From the NCBI RefSeq assembly GCF_000219215.1, contig NC_015727.1:310001-374000 (forward strand): a DNA stretch of 64,000 nt, in the 5' to 3' direction. Shown piece by piece: positions 24,769-33,812 of the stretch (within the stretch, counting starts at the first letter, position 1; the number at the start of each line of letters is the position of its first letter). The stretch is from Cupriavidus necator N-1 (GTDB lineage Bacteria > Pseudomonadota > Gammaproteobacteria > Burkholderiales > Burkholderiaceae). The notes below the pieces were generated by a model. The model ran no database searches and was not told where the DNA came from. It was given only the letters and a program-made list of their open reading frames with translations. A program made the position numbers and the translations under genes.

Positions 24769-27240
24769 ATGATCAAGCATGGTATTGACCCGGCGCAGCT
24801 GGCGCTGGGCGGGTTGCGCGTGCTCGAAGTCGGCAGCGGGCCGGCGCTGGCGTACGCGGGCAAGCTGTTTTCCGACTTCGGCGCCGAAGTCATCAAGGTC
24901 GAGAGCCCGGCTGGCGATACGTGGCGGCAGATGCCGCCTCTGGTCAGCATTGCCGATGCAGCGCAGCCGGAAAGCGCACTATTTGCGTGGCTGAACACCA
25001 ACAAGCGCAGCGTTACCGCAGATGACGGGAACGCCGAGGACGGCGTATGGCTGGCCCAGCTGGCGCGCACCTGCGACGTGGTGTTGGATGCCCGTGCCCT
25101 GACTGAAGGCCCCGGCATTCTCGGCACGCCGCTCTGGCAGCGGGCGGCCGACGAAACTAGCGGGCACGAGCCGATCGAGGTGGCACTCACCTGGTTCGGC
25201 GAGAGCGGGCCGTACAGCCACTACGCAGGCGCCGAAGCAGTGTGCCGCGGGCTTGCCGGCGCCGTGCACGGCAGCGGCCCCGCAGACGGGCCGCCACACA
25301 TGCCGCACGACGTGCAGTCGGCGATCGTGTTCGGGTTGAGCGCATTCTCGGCCGCCGTCGCGGCGCTGATCGGGCGCGGGCAGGGCAGCCGCCGCTATGT
25401 GCTGAGTGCCCACGAATCCATCTTCAGCGTGGTCGAGATGGAAGCGGGCATGGTGCAGGACAGGCGCCACCCGCTCCAGCGCCTTGGGGTCAACCGGTTC
25501 TGCGGCACGCATCCGGCCGGCATCTACCAGACTGCCGAAGGATGGATCGGCATCTTTACGCACACCCTGCCGCAGTGGCAGGGCTTGTGCGAGGCTATCG
25601 GACGTTCGGAACTGGGCAACGATCCGCGCTACGCAAGCGGCCCGGAGCGGATGGCACGCGCGGACGAAATCGACGCGTTGCTTATGCCTGCGTTCCTGGC
25701 GCGCACGGCCCGGCAGTGGTTCGAGATCCTGGGCGACAAGAAGCATCCCGCCGTGATCGTGCCGACCATGGAGACCCTGCTGGGCCAGGAAGTGCATCGG
25801 CAGCGGGGCGCCTTCGTGCCGGTCGGCGTGGGCGACGCATCGTTTGAAGGCCCGGTCGTGCCGCTACGCCTCGATGCGGCGGGTCCGCTGCCCGGCGGCA
25901 ATGCGCCGGCGAAGGGCGCGCATGACCTGCACTATCGGACCTCGGGACTGGATCATCGCCCGCGTCTGAGCCTCAAGCGAACAGCCGGCGAACGCTTGCC
26001 GCTGCAAGGTCTCCGCATGGTCGATCTGACGATGGGCTGGGCGGGGCCGCTTGCGGCGCGGACGCTGGCCGACTTTGGCGCGGAGATCATCAAGGTCGAA
26101 AGCACCGGCTATCCCGACTGGTGGCGCGGCGCCAATTTCACCGAAGCGTTCTATCGGGACAGGCTGTACGAGAAGAACTCGAACTTCAACCTGATGAACC
26201 GCAACAAGCAGGGGATCACGCTGGACCTGACACGCCCCGAAGGCAAGCAGGTGCTACTGCAGCTGGTCGAAAGCGCTGACGCGGTCATCGAAAATTATTC
26301 CGCCGAGGTCTTGCCAAAGCTGGGGCTGGACTACGAAGCACTGCGCGCGAGAAACGAACGGCTGGTGATGCTGTCCATGCCGGCCTTCGGGCTTGGCAAT
26401 GCGTGGAGCAATACCCGCGCTTACGGCGGCACGCTCGAGCAGGCCAGCGGGCTGCCGCTATACACAGGGCACCCCGATGGTCCGCCGGCCATGACGTCGT
26501 ACGCCTATGGCGACCCGATCGGCGGCCTGAACGGCGGCGCGGCGATCCTGCTTGCGCTGTTTGCCCAGCAAGCGACCGGGCAGGGGCGGCACATCAACCT
26601 GTCGCAGGTGGAGGCCATGTTACCGATGGCCGCGCCGTTCATGCTGGAGCAATCCATCTCCGGCGCCGTATCGCCGCGGCAGGGCAATCGCCATCCAATG
26701 CATTCCCCGCATGGGTGCTTCCGTTGTGCAGGCGACGATGCGTGGATCGTGCTAACGGTGACCGATGCGGACTGGCCCGCGCTGTGCCGGGCGATCGGCC
26801 GGGCAGACCTCGCAACCGATCCTCGGCTGACGCAGGCATCGGGACGGCGGGCCGAGGAAAACAGGATCGAGCAGGCGATCACGTCCTGGTGCGTGGTCCG
26901 GGACGCTGAGGCGGCAATGCAGCTGCTGCAACAGGCCGGGATCGCCTCCGGCGTGGTGCGGCCCATGTCGCAGGTGCTGCAGGACCCCCACCTGCGCGCG
27001 CGCGGGTTCTGGCGTGAAGTCGAGCGCGCCCACATCGGCACCTACACATCCAGCACTGCATGGTTCAGGACCGGGCCGGACCCCGTGCCAATCCGCCATG
27101 TCGCGCCGACGCTGGGCGAACACACCGAAGCGGTATTGAGCCGCGTCCTTGGACTTAGCACAGACCAGGTCGCAAGCCTGGAGCGGCAGGGCATCACCGG
27201 CACCGTCGCGAAGCCAAAGCGCGCGAAGGAAATGCCATAG
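24769..27240 (+). CDS. Tandem-fused CaiB/BaiF (family III) CoA-transferase
   Basis: 823 residues, twice the usual family length. Domain 1 (about 12-400) starts LRVLEVGSGPALAYAGKLFS, then DFGAEVIKVESPAGD. Domain 2 (about 408-810) starts LRMVDLTMGWAGPLAARTLA, then DFGAEIIKVES, and has YAYGDPIGGLNGG, the usual place of the catalytic Asp. Domain 1 has HDVQSAIVFGLSAF at the equivalent site, so it may be a less active half. Family III transferases move CoA between carboxylic acids. In this operon it could activate the imported acid before carboxylation. A GGAGG site precedes the ATG. Confidence 0.9.
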   Translation: MIKHGIDPAQLALGGLRVLEVGSGPALAYAGKLFSDFGAEVIKVESPAGDTWRQMPPLVSIADAAQPESALFAWLNTNKRSVTADDGNAEDGVWLAQLARTCDVVLDARALTEGPGILGTPLWQRAADETSGHEPIEVALTWFGESGPYSHYAGAEAVCRGLAGAVHGSGPADGPPHMPHDVQSAIVFGLSAFSAAVAALIGRGQGSRRYVLSAHESIFSVVEMEAGMVQDRRHPLQRLGVNRFCGTHPAGIYQTAEGWIGIFTHTLPQWQGLCEAIGRSELGNDPRYASGPERMARADEIDALLMPAFLARTARQWFEILGDKKHPAVIVPTMETLLGQEVHRQRGAFVPVGVGDASFEGPVVPLRLDAAGPLPGGNAPAKGAHDLHYRTSGLDHRPRLSLKRTAGERLPLQGLRMVDLTMGWAGPLAARTLADFGAEIIKVESTGYPDWWRGANFTEAFYRDRLYEKNSNFNLMNRNKQGITLDLTRPEGKQVLLQLVESADAVIENYSAEVLPKLGLDYEALRARNERLVMLSMPAFGLGNAWSNTRAYGGTLEQASGLPLYTGHPDGPPAMTSYAYGDPIGGLNGGAAILLALFAQQATGQGRHINLSQVEAMLPMAAPFMLEQSISGAVSPRQGNRHPMHSPHGCFRCAGDDAWIVLTVTDADWPALCRAIGRADLATDPRLTQASGRRAEENRIEQAITSWCVVRDAEAAMQLLQQAGIASGVVRPMSQVLQDPHLRARGFWREVERAHIGTYTSSTAWFRTGPDPVPIRHVAPTLGEHTEAVLSRVLGLSTDQVASLERQGITGTVAKPKRAKEMP

Positions 27241-27283
27241 GAAGTGAGTATTCAGGACACCATTATTACGATACGGAGACGAC

Positions 27284-28312
27284 ATGAACAAACCGACATG
27301 GATTCAACGCTGTCAGGCAAGCGCAAAGACCGGCAAATTCAGCATGGCGGCAGCCGCGCTGGGCATCCTGGCCACGACGATGGCCGCGCCGGCTGCGGCG
27401 CAGAGTACCGGCTGGCCCAGCAAGCCGATCCGGATGATTGTCCCGTTTCCGGCCGGGTCGTTCACGGATACCGTGGCGCGGATTCTTTCGGAGCGCCTGA
27501 GCAAGTCCCTCGGCCAACCCGTGGTCGTGGAAAACAAGGCAGGAGCTAACGGACTGATCGGCGTCGGCGAGGCCGCCAGGGCCGCTCCCGACGGGTATAC
27601 GTTGCTGGTCACGAACTCCAGCAGCATCACCATCAACCCGCAGATCTATAAGAAGGGCACTTATTCGCCGAAGGACTTCACGCCGGTCACCCTGGTCCTT
27701 GAAGCGCCATTCATCCTCGTCACCAATCCGGACTGGTCGCAGAAAAACGCGGTCGGCACTGTGCCGGAACTCGTACGCTATGCGACGCAGCATCCCGGCA
27801 AGGTTAGCTATGGCTCGGCCGGGCCGGGTAATATCGCGCATCTGAGCTTTGCCATGCTGAACAACCGGGCGAAGATCAAGACCACGCACATACCGTACAA
27901 GTCTGCGGCGCAGGCGCAGCTGGCCGTGATCAGCGGCGAGCTGGACACTGCCTTCGATACCTGGACGGCGCTGCCTCAGATCAAGGCGGGCAAGCTGAAG
28001 CCCCTTGCGGTCAGCGCATCGAAGCGCATGACGCAGTTGCCGGATGTGCCGACACTTGAGGAGCTTGGTATCTCGCCCTTCAACGTGACCTTCTGGATCG
28101 GCATGCTGGCACCGGCCGGCACGCCGCCGCAGATTGTCCAGAGGCTTCATTCGGTCACGCAGGGGCTTCTCGAAGACGGCAAGGCGAAGACAGCTCTGGG
28201 CCAGCAAGGCGATGTCGTGATGATCGATCCGGCAAACTTCTCGAAGCGTGTGGAAAAGGAAGAGGTCAACTGGACGGCGGTGATCCAGCGCGAAGGCATC
28301 ACACTGGATTGA
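27284..28312 (+). CDS. Bug-family (TctC-like) periplasmic solute receptor
   Basis: 342 residues with a signal peptide (SMAAAALGILATTMAAPAAA, then Q), followed by WPSKPIRMIVPFPAGSFTDT, GQPVVVENKAGANG, GSAGPGNIAHLSFAMLNNR and TTHIPYKSA, all typical Bug segments. CGGAG precedes the ATG. As the last gene of the sigma-54 operon it presumably captures the carboxylic acid that the CoA-transferase and carboxylase process. No membrane subunits (TctA/TctB) are adjacent. Confidence 0.92.
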   Translation: MNKPTWIQRCQASAKTGKFSMAAAALGILATTMAAPAAAQSTGWPSKPIRMIVPFPAGSFTDTVARILSERLSKSLGQPVVVENKAGANGLIGVGEAARAAPDGYTLLVTNSSSITINPQIYKKGTYSPKDFTPVTLVLEAPFILVTNPDWSQKNAVGTVPELVRYATQHPGKVSYGSAGPGNIAHLSFAMLNNRAKIKTTHIPYKSAAQAQLAVISGELDTAFDTWTALPQIKAGKLKPLAVSASKRMTQLPDVPTLEELGISPFNVTFWIGMLAPAGTPPQIVQRLHSVTQGLLEDGKAKTALGQQGDVVMIDPANFSKRVEKEEVNWTAVIQREGITLD

Positions 28313-28499
28313 CCCGGCAAGCGGGCGGTTGGGACATCACCCGCATCGGCGTGCGGGAGTCCCGGCCGCTCCAGCCCGTAGTGGCCGCTCCACCCGTGCG
28401 GCGATGATTGCAGCGTGTGCGTCGGACGGAAAATTTCTGGGTAAAGTGCACACATGGAGAACGGCGGGCGCCTCTGCCGTTTGCCTGGTGCCCGCGCGC
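28313..28499. other. Intergenic, convergent operon ends
   Basis: About 190 bp between the Bug gene and higA; no gene and no obvious T-run terminator. Confidence 0.4.
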
Positions 28500-28850
28500 C
28501 TACGACAGCAGGCTTTCGTAGGGGATGCGCAGGCCATCGTGCAAGCGCTTGACCATGCTCAGGCTGAGCTTGCGCTTGCGGTTCAATACTTCAGACACGC
28601 GGCCACTGGAGCCAATGAACGGCTCAAGATCGCGCGTGGTGAGGCCCTGCTGATCCAACCGAAACTTGATGGCCTCGACCGGATCGGATGGCGGAATAGG
28701 GTAATGCTCTTCCTCGTAGCGTTCCACGAGGATCGACAAGACTTCCAGCTCATCGCCTTCGGGCGAACCGACCGGCGCGCCCCACAGTTGGCCAATGCGA
28801 TCCATGGCGGTGTCGTAGTCTAGTTCGGTACGAATGGGCTTGATATCCAT
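28500..28850 (-). CDS. higA: HigA-type antitoxin (XRE-like HTH)
   Basis: 116 residues from ATG 28850 (a GTG lies one codon upstream). The C-terminal HTH reads LDQQGLTTRDLEPFIGSSGR, then VSEVLNRKRKLSLSMVKRLH, the HigA pattern. Its ATG overlaps the stop of the upstream toxin gene (TGATG), giving the toxin-first order of higBA. It should neutralise the toxin and repress the operon through the palindromes at 29162-29198. Confidence 0.9.
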   Translation of the reverse strand: MDIKPIRTELDYDTAMDRIGQLWGAPVGSPEGDELEVLSILVERYEEEHYPIPPSDPVEAIKFRLDQQGLTTRDLEPFIGSSGRVSEVLNRKRKLSLSMVKRLHDGLRIPYESLLS

Positions 28851-29152
28851 CACACGCTCTCCGCGTCAACTTTGTCGTATTGGGCATGGGTGCCAACGAA
28901 ACGGACCCACCCGATCTGGCGTTCATAGTCGATAGCCAGGATCAAGCGATACTTGTTCCCGGCGATGTTGAACACCACGCGACCACCCTTGAGGATGCTG
29001 GCTGTCCGTAGTTCCGCTTTCACATCCTGCGGTGTAGCATATGTCACTTTCTCCATGTGGCGATACCACTCCGTGAGGGGTGATATCGCATCCGCATACG
29101 CGGGGTCGCTCTCCCAAAACTCTCGCAGCGTCCGCCGCGCAATGATCCGCAT
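28850..29152 (-). CDS. higB: HigB-type mRNA interferase toxin
   Basis: 100 residues from ATG 29152. It has a RelE/HigB fold signature: MRIIARRTLREFWESDPAYA, ILKGGRVVFNIAGNKYRLI and the C-terminal VRFVGTHAQYDKVDA. HigB cuts mRNA on the ribosome. A longer open frame reaches 29374 but lacks homology. It is directly followed by higA with overlapping codons. Confidence 0.92.
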   Translation of the reverse strand: MRIIARRTLREFWESDPAYADAISPLTEWYRHMEKVTYATPQDVKAELRTASILKGGRVVFNIAGNKYRLILAIDYERQIGWVRFVGTHAQYDKVDAESV

Positions 29153-29161
29153 CCTTTGGTT

Positions 29162-29198
29162 CTCCCATTTTGGGAGGATTTTACTCCCATTTTGGGAG
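29162..29198 (-). promoter_or_regulatory. HigBA operator: two identical palindromes
   Basis: CTCCCATTTTGGGAG is repeated exactly at 29162-29176 and 29184-29198, centre-to-centre 22 bp (two helical turns), starting 9 bp upstream of the higB start. This is the layout expected for cooperative autorepression by HigA. Confidence 0.8.
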
Positions 29199-29370
29199 GT
29201 CTGTCTATCTCGGGGCGATTGAGGGTCCGCTATTCGCAAATATGTGGAGCTTAAGATATTTGCGAATCTCGGCCAGAAGCCCTCGGACTGAGAAGGAGGA
29301 GAACGCTGGCCAATCAGCACTCCGCAAGCGGCGTTGTTAGGGCAACTAGTACAACATCCCCTAAGTAGCT

Positions 29371-29670
29371 TCAATAATTATCGGGCTGCAAATACGGCTG
29401 CAGCAGCGTGACGACCGGCTCTGCCATTTCGTCGAGCGAGCCTGCGCCTGGCAACGGTTCCCAACGCCCACTATGGGTGCGAAAGGCGGCACCATAACGA
29501 TTGCGGCCGAGTTCGGTCAGCCGAGCCACCACGGTCGGCTCCTCGTCGTCCAGACGTTTGATCAGCAGGTGACGCCCGTAAGCTTGCGTGATGATCTGCT
29601 CGTGGCCGAGCAGGCTGCGCAGTTGCCGCTGCAATTCGGCAGCGTAATGTTTGGCGGGTAAAGCTGGCAT
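29371..29670 (-). CDS. Conserved-looking hypothetical protein next to IS630
   Basis: 99 residues beginning MPALPAKHYAAELQRQLRSL, ending TLLQPYLQPDNY, with LTELGRNRYGAAFRTHSGRW and EPLPGAG in the middle. Soluble, no signal or membrane segment. It lies 12 bp downstream of an IS630 transposase remnant on the same strand and may be a passenger of that element. Function unknown. Confidence 0.55.
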   Translation of the reverse strand: MPALPAKHYAAELQRQLRSLLGHEQIITQAYGRHLLIKRLDDEEPTVVARLTELGRNRYGAAFRTHSGRWEPLPGAGSLDEMAEPVVTLLQPYLQPDNY

Positions 29671-29682
29671 GTCGATCCTCGA

Positions 29683-30238
29683 TTACGATGCGCCGGTTTG
29701 CAGCGGATAGCCCCGGAAACTCCATTTGAACGGGCGTGCCGCCTGATTGTGCGCGCGGACAAACTGCTCGGTGCGCTCGCGCAGGTGCGCGATACTGGTG
29801 TGGCTCGCATGGCGCAGCACCCGGCGCGTGTAGCGGGCAAACCAGAGTTCGATCTGATTGACCCAACTTGCGTGCAACGGCGTGAAGTGGAAGTGAAACC
29901 GCTCATCGTGCCGCGCGTTGAACGCCTGCCAGACGGCCTGGGCGCAGTGCGTGTTGAGGTTGTCCCAGACGACGTGCACCTGTTTGCCCGGGTACGCGGT
30001 CGCCACGCGCTCCATGAAAGCCACCAGATCGTCCTGAGTGCGTCGGTCGCGGCATTCTGCCAGCACCTGTCCGGTATGCACGTCAAGCGCCGCGATCAAC
30101 GCCTGGGTGCCGTGACGAATATATTCAAATTCACGACGACGCAGTCGCCCCGGCGTGGGTGCCCGTCCCGGGTGCTTACGTTCGATGGCCTGAATGCCGG
30201 TCTTCTCGTCGATACTGAGCACCACCGCGCTCCGAGGC
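29683..30238 (-). pseudogene. IS630-family transposase, C-terminal half
   Basis: The reading [37 protein letters not shown] and HFTPLHASWVNQIELWF gives the D, D and E of an IS630 DDE domain. The N-terminal half is missing: at about 30238 the sequence joins the end of another IS630 transposase. Confidence 0.88.
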
Positions 30239-31072
30239 GCTGTCCCGAGTCAGAAATTCGTAGACAAAATCGCTTGATGCTGGCGAGGATGTCATCGGCG
30301 GACTTTGTCCACACGAAAGGCGTGGGGTTGGCGTTGTTCAGGTCAAGGTATTGGCGGATAGCTTGCTCAAGTTGTCGGGTTGAGCGATGCGAGCCGCGCC
30401 GGATGTATTGTTCGGTGATGGTTGCAAACCAGCGCTCCACCTGATTGATCCACGAGGCGGAGGTCGGTGTGAAATGAACATGGAAGCGTGGATGGCGAGC
30501 GAACCAAGCCTTGATCGACGCCGTCTTGTGCGTGCCGTAGTTGTCCATGACGAGATGCACATCGAGCTTGGGTGGCACGTTGGCTTCGATCGTGCGTAGA
30601 AACTGCAGGAACTCACTGCTGCGATGTCTGCGATGCAATTCACCGATAACTTTTCCTGTGGCGATGTCCAGCGCGGCGAACAACGTTGTCGTGCCATGGC
30701 GCATGTAGTCATACGTGCGTCGCTCGGGGATGCCTGGCGCCATCGGCAAAATAGGCTGCGTGCGGTCCAGCGCCTGAATCTGGCTCTTCTCGTCAACGCA
30801 CAACACCATGGCCTTGAGCGGTGGGTCGAGGTACAACCCCACGATATCTCGCACCTTCTCCACGAACAATGGGTCGCTGGACAGCTTGAAGGTCTCCTGT
30901 CGATGCGGCTGCAGCCCAAAGGCGCGCCAGATACGCGTCACGGTCGACTGCGACAGATCTGCCGCGCGAGCCATGCTGCGCGTGCTCCAGTGAGTAGCCC
31001 CGGCTGGCACGGATTCGAGCGTCTTGGCAATAATCGCATCGACCTGTGCGTCAGCGATGGTCCTCGGCGCCC

Positions 31073-32458
31073 GGGCCTGTCAGTTTTTTTGTGTGCAGGG
31101 CAGTTAAAGGCTCATCGTCATTTCGACCGGTGAGCCAGTATTATCTCAACGATGTGGATGGGTGAAGCGCTCCTCGTAGAGGATTGCAAACTGGTTCATG
31201 GCAGCCTTCCAGTCATGCGTTGAACTGCCCCACTTCCCGGTGATGTTGCGCAGGGCCAGCCACAGCAGCTTGGTCGCCGCTTCATCGCTGGGGAAGTGAC
31301 CCCGCGTCTTGATGATCTTGCGCAGTTGGGCGTTGACGCTCTCGATCGCGTTGGTCGTGTAGATGATCTTGCGGATCGCCGGCGGGAACGTAAAGAACGG
31401 GATCACCTGGTCCCACGCGCGACGCCAGGACGCGGCGATCGGGGTGTACCGCTTGCCCCATTCCCCTTGCTCGAAGGCCGCCAGCTCGGCCAGCGCAGCC
31501 TCCACGGTGGGCGCGGTGTACACGGGCTTGAGCGCCGCAGCCACGGCCCGGCGCTCCTTCCAACTGGCGTATTCCAAACTGTTCCGGATCAGATGCACGA
31601 TGCAGGTCTGCAGCGTGGTGTTCGGGAACACCGCGGCCAGGGCCTGTTCCATGCCCTTAAGACCATCGGTCACCGCGATCAGTATGTCCTGGGTGCCACG
31701 GGTCTTCAGGTCGTTGAACACCTTCATCCAGAACTTGGCACCTTCGGTGGTCTCGATCCACAGGCCCAGGATGTCGCGCGTGCCGTCCGGCAGCACGCCC
31801 AAGGCCAGGTAGACGGCCTTGTTGCGCACCACGCCGTCCTCACGCATCTTGACCCGCAGCGCGTCGAAGAACACGACCGGATACATCACCTCAAGCGGGC
31901 GGGCCTGCCAGGCAGTGACTTCGTCCATCACTGCATCGGTCACCGAGCTGATGAACTCGGGCGAGACCTCGGTGCCGTACTGTTCGGCCAGAAACGCCTG
32001 GATCTCGCGCACGGTCATGCCACGGGCGTACATGGCGATGATCTTGTCGTCGAACCCGGTGAAGCGCCGTTCGTGCTTGGGAATCAGGATCGGATCGAAG
32101 CTGCCATCGCGGTCGCGCGGGATGTCCACCCTCAGCGGGCCATCCTCGGTCAGGACGGTCTTGGCGCTCTTGCCGTTGCGCTGGTTGGCCGTGCCGGCCG
32201 GGCGCTCCGCGCCCGGCTGGTAGCCCAGGTGATGGCCGAGCTCGGCGCCCAAGGCGCGCTCGATCAGGGCCTTCTTGAACGCCATCGAGGCGTCCTGAAC
32301 CGCCTCGGCGGTCATGGGGCCCTTCACGAAATGGGCGATCAGGTCCTCGGGAATGGCCGGCAGCTCACGGTCTGCGGCTTGGCTGGTTTTCGTCTTGCGT
32401 GGCATACATGCTCCTTATCGACATGTTATGCCCTAAACACAAAATTTCTGACAGGTCC
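31073..32458 (-). mobile_element. IS256-family insertion sequence, 1386 bp, with 8-bp target duplication
   Basis: The ends read GGGCCTGTCAGTTTTTTTGT (left) and GGACCTGTCAGAAATTTTGT (right, complement), imperfect inverted repeats. CGGCGCCC flanks both sides (31065-31072 and 32459-32466), the 8-bp duplication usual for IS256. It is inserted in an IS630 transposase gene. Confidence 0.95.
31146..32405 (-). CDS. IS256-family (mutator-type) transposase
   Basis: 419 residues. The DDE core shows VMYPVVFFDALRVKMREDG (D), ILIAVTDGLKGMEQALAAVF (D) and IIYTTNAIESVNAQLRKI (E, with the family's TTNAIE motif); CIVHLIRNSLEYASWKER is also typical. Intact frame, so the element is probably active. Confidence 0.96.
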   Translation of the reverse strand: MPRKTKTSQAADRELPAIPEDLIAHFVKGPMTAEAVQDASMAFKKALIERALGAELGHHLGYQPGAERPAGTANQRNGKSAKTVLTEDGPLRVDIPRDRDGSFDPILIPKHERRFTGFDDKIIAMYARGMTVREIQAFLAEQYGTEVSPEFISSVTDAVMDEVTAWQARPLEVMYPVVFFDALRVKMREDGVVRNKAVYLALGVLPDGTRDILGLWIETTEGAKFWMKVFNDLKTRGTQDILIAVTDGLKGMEQALAAVFPNTTLQTCIVHLIRNSLEYASWKERRAVAAALKPVYTAPTVEAALAELAAFEQGEWGKRYTPIAASWRRAWDQVIPFFTFPPAIRKIIYTTNAIESVNAQLRKIIKTRGHFPSDEAATKLLWLALRNITGKWGSSTHDWKAAMNQFAILYEERFTHPHR

Positions 32459-32716
32459 CGGCGCCCCTGGGCGCGGAGCATCCAGCAGCCCATCCAGGCG
32501 ATCCGCGACGAATCGCGAGCGCCACTTGGAAACCGTATGCACGTCGACACGCTGCTTTGCGGCAACGGTCTTGTTGTCCAGGCCTTCAGCACTGGCCAGC
32601 ACGATGCGCGCGCGCAAAGCCAACGCCTGTGCCGTCTTGCGCCGCATCGTCAGCGCCTTGAGCTGCTCGCGTTCAGCCTCACTCAAGATTAGTTCCGCCT
32701 TTGGTCTTCCCCTCAT

Positions 32717-32884
32717 CGCTACCTCGCCCCGTGCGTGCCTTCAATGCAGAGTACAACGCGAGCCAAATAATGCAATGAATTTCAGACTCATGACACTAGC
32801 AGCACAAAGCCAAAAAGCGCCCCCAAAAAAACTCAGCGAACCGCAGCGCCAAAAGCCCCAAACAGGCGAGAAGGCTTGCGCACA
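32717..32884. other. Short gap, no gene seen
   Basis: Probable outer end of the IS630 element, whose tip I could not define. Confidence 0.4.
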
Positions 32885-33721
32885 CTAAGCCGCCGCCGAG
32901 CTAAAAAAACGCACCGAAAGCGCACTCCCGGGCATCGGCGCAAACTGCGCGTCGCTGAACACGCGAGCCAAGCCATCCGCATCCCCCAGTTGCACGAGCG
33001 CCGGTCGCCAGTGCGGGGTATCCGTCTGAGTGCGGACCGCGCCAGCGTATTGCCCCACAGGCGGCAAGCAGATGTCCTGCGGGAGACGGATCTCCGCGGC
33101 GCCGCTGGCACGGGCAGGTGTTTTGGCGACTACCATGGCACGAATTTCATGCGGTCGCGCGAGCAACGCGGCTGCGGCGCGCACGTTGCCACTCTGGATC
33201 AGCCGGCGGGCTTCCGTGGACGAACAGCGTACATCGGTCCCGGTTGCGTTGGTGGCATGCAGCTGCGCGGGCTCGACGGCATAGCCGTGCGCCTTGCCAA
33301 GTTGGCCCAGGTAATCGACGTCACCCTGGCGTCCCCGACCGCAGCGGAAATTTGCGCCAACCACCAGCCGCCGCATGCCCAAACGCGCCAGCAGCAAGCC
33401 ACGAACGAAGTCATCGGCACTGGCTTCACTGAGGGCCTGGTCGAAAGGCAGCACCAGGCAGTGGTCGACGGCGCCGCTATCGGCCAGCAGCGCGATACGG
33501 TCATCGACTGTGGAAATCATGCGGGGCGCGCTCTGCGGCTGCAGGAGCGCGCGCGGATGCGGGTCGAATGTCAGCAATACGGTCGGCAGTCCGAGCGAAC
33601 GCCCGGCGGCGCGTAACGCAGCCAGGACGGCGCGATGCCCGCGGTGCACACCATCGAAGGTGCCGATCGAAACGACGGATGCCGCCAGACGCAGCGCGTC
33701 TGCTTGCCTTGTCACCTGCAT
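32885..33721 (-). CDS. RibF-like FAD synthetase with a reduced second domain
   Basis: 278 residues from ATG 33721, preceded by GGAGGAG. The adenylyltransferase domain has SIGTFDGVHRGHRAVLAALR (GxFDGVHxGH), TFDPHPRAL, VVGANFRCGRGRQGDVDYLG and RCSSTEARRLIQSGNV, all FAD-synthetase hallmarks. The C-terminal part corresponds to the riboflavin-kinase domain but is short and keeps little of its motif (VGQYAGAVRT is recognisable). It may therefore only adenylylate FMN. It lies beside, and is codirectional with, tcpR, next to an FADH2-dependent oxygenase system. It is probably a second RibF that raises FAD supply. Confidence 0.82.
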   Translation of the reverse strand: MQVTRQADALRLAASVVSIGTFDGVHRGHRAVLAALRAAGRSLGLPTVLLTFDPHPRALLQPQSAPRMISTVDDRIALLADSGAVDHCLVLPFDQALSEASADDFVRGLLLARLGMRRLVVGANFRCGRGRQGDVDYLGQLGKAHGYAVEPAQLHATNATGTDVRCSSTEARRLIQSGNVRAAAALLARPHEIRAMVVAKTPARASGAAEIRLPQDICLPPVGQYAGAVRTQTDTPHWRPALVQLGDADGLARVFSDAQFAPMPGSALSVRFFSSAAA

Positions 33722-33812
33722 GATGTTCTCCTCCTCTTGTCATGCACCGCATGCTAGGAGGCGATGGCGCACGACGCCAATCCTTTGCCTTCATGGTGTC
33801 TATAACCGGCGC

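Larger units (their letters stand above)
30239..32716 (-). pseudogene. IS630-family transposase, interrupted by an IS256-family element
   Basis: The N-terminal 86 codons (32716-32459: [20 protein letters not shown]) rejoin exactly in frame at 31064 ([12 protein letters not shown]...) when the IS256 element and one 8-bp duplicate are removed. The remainder holds [40 protein letters not shown] and [17 protein letters not shown] (DDE). The C-terminus ([14 protein letters not shown]) runs into the other IS630 remnant without its own stop. Confidence 0.9.

Noticed and set aside
23259..25190. 643-residue minus-strand ORF
   Set aside because: Antisense to the carboxylase and CoA-transferase genes; composition-driven open frame without motifs.
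31296..32888. 530-residue plus-strand ORF
   Set aside because: Antisense to the IS256 transposase and extends over IS630 DNA; no domain.
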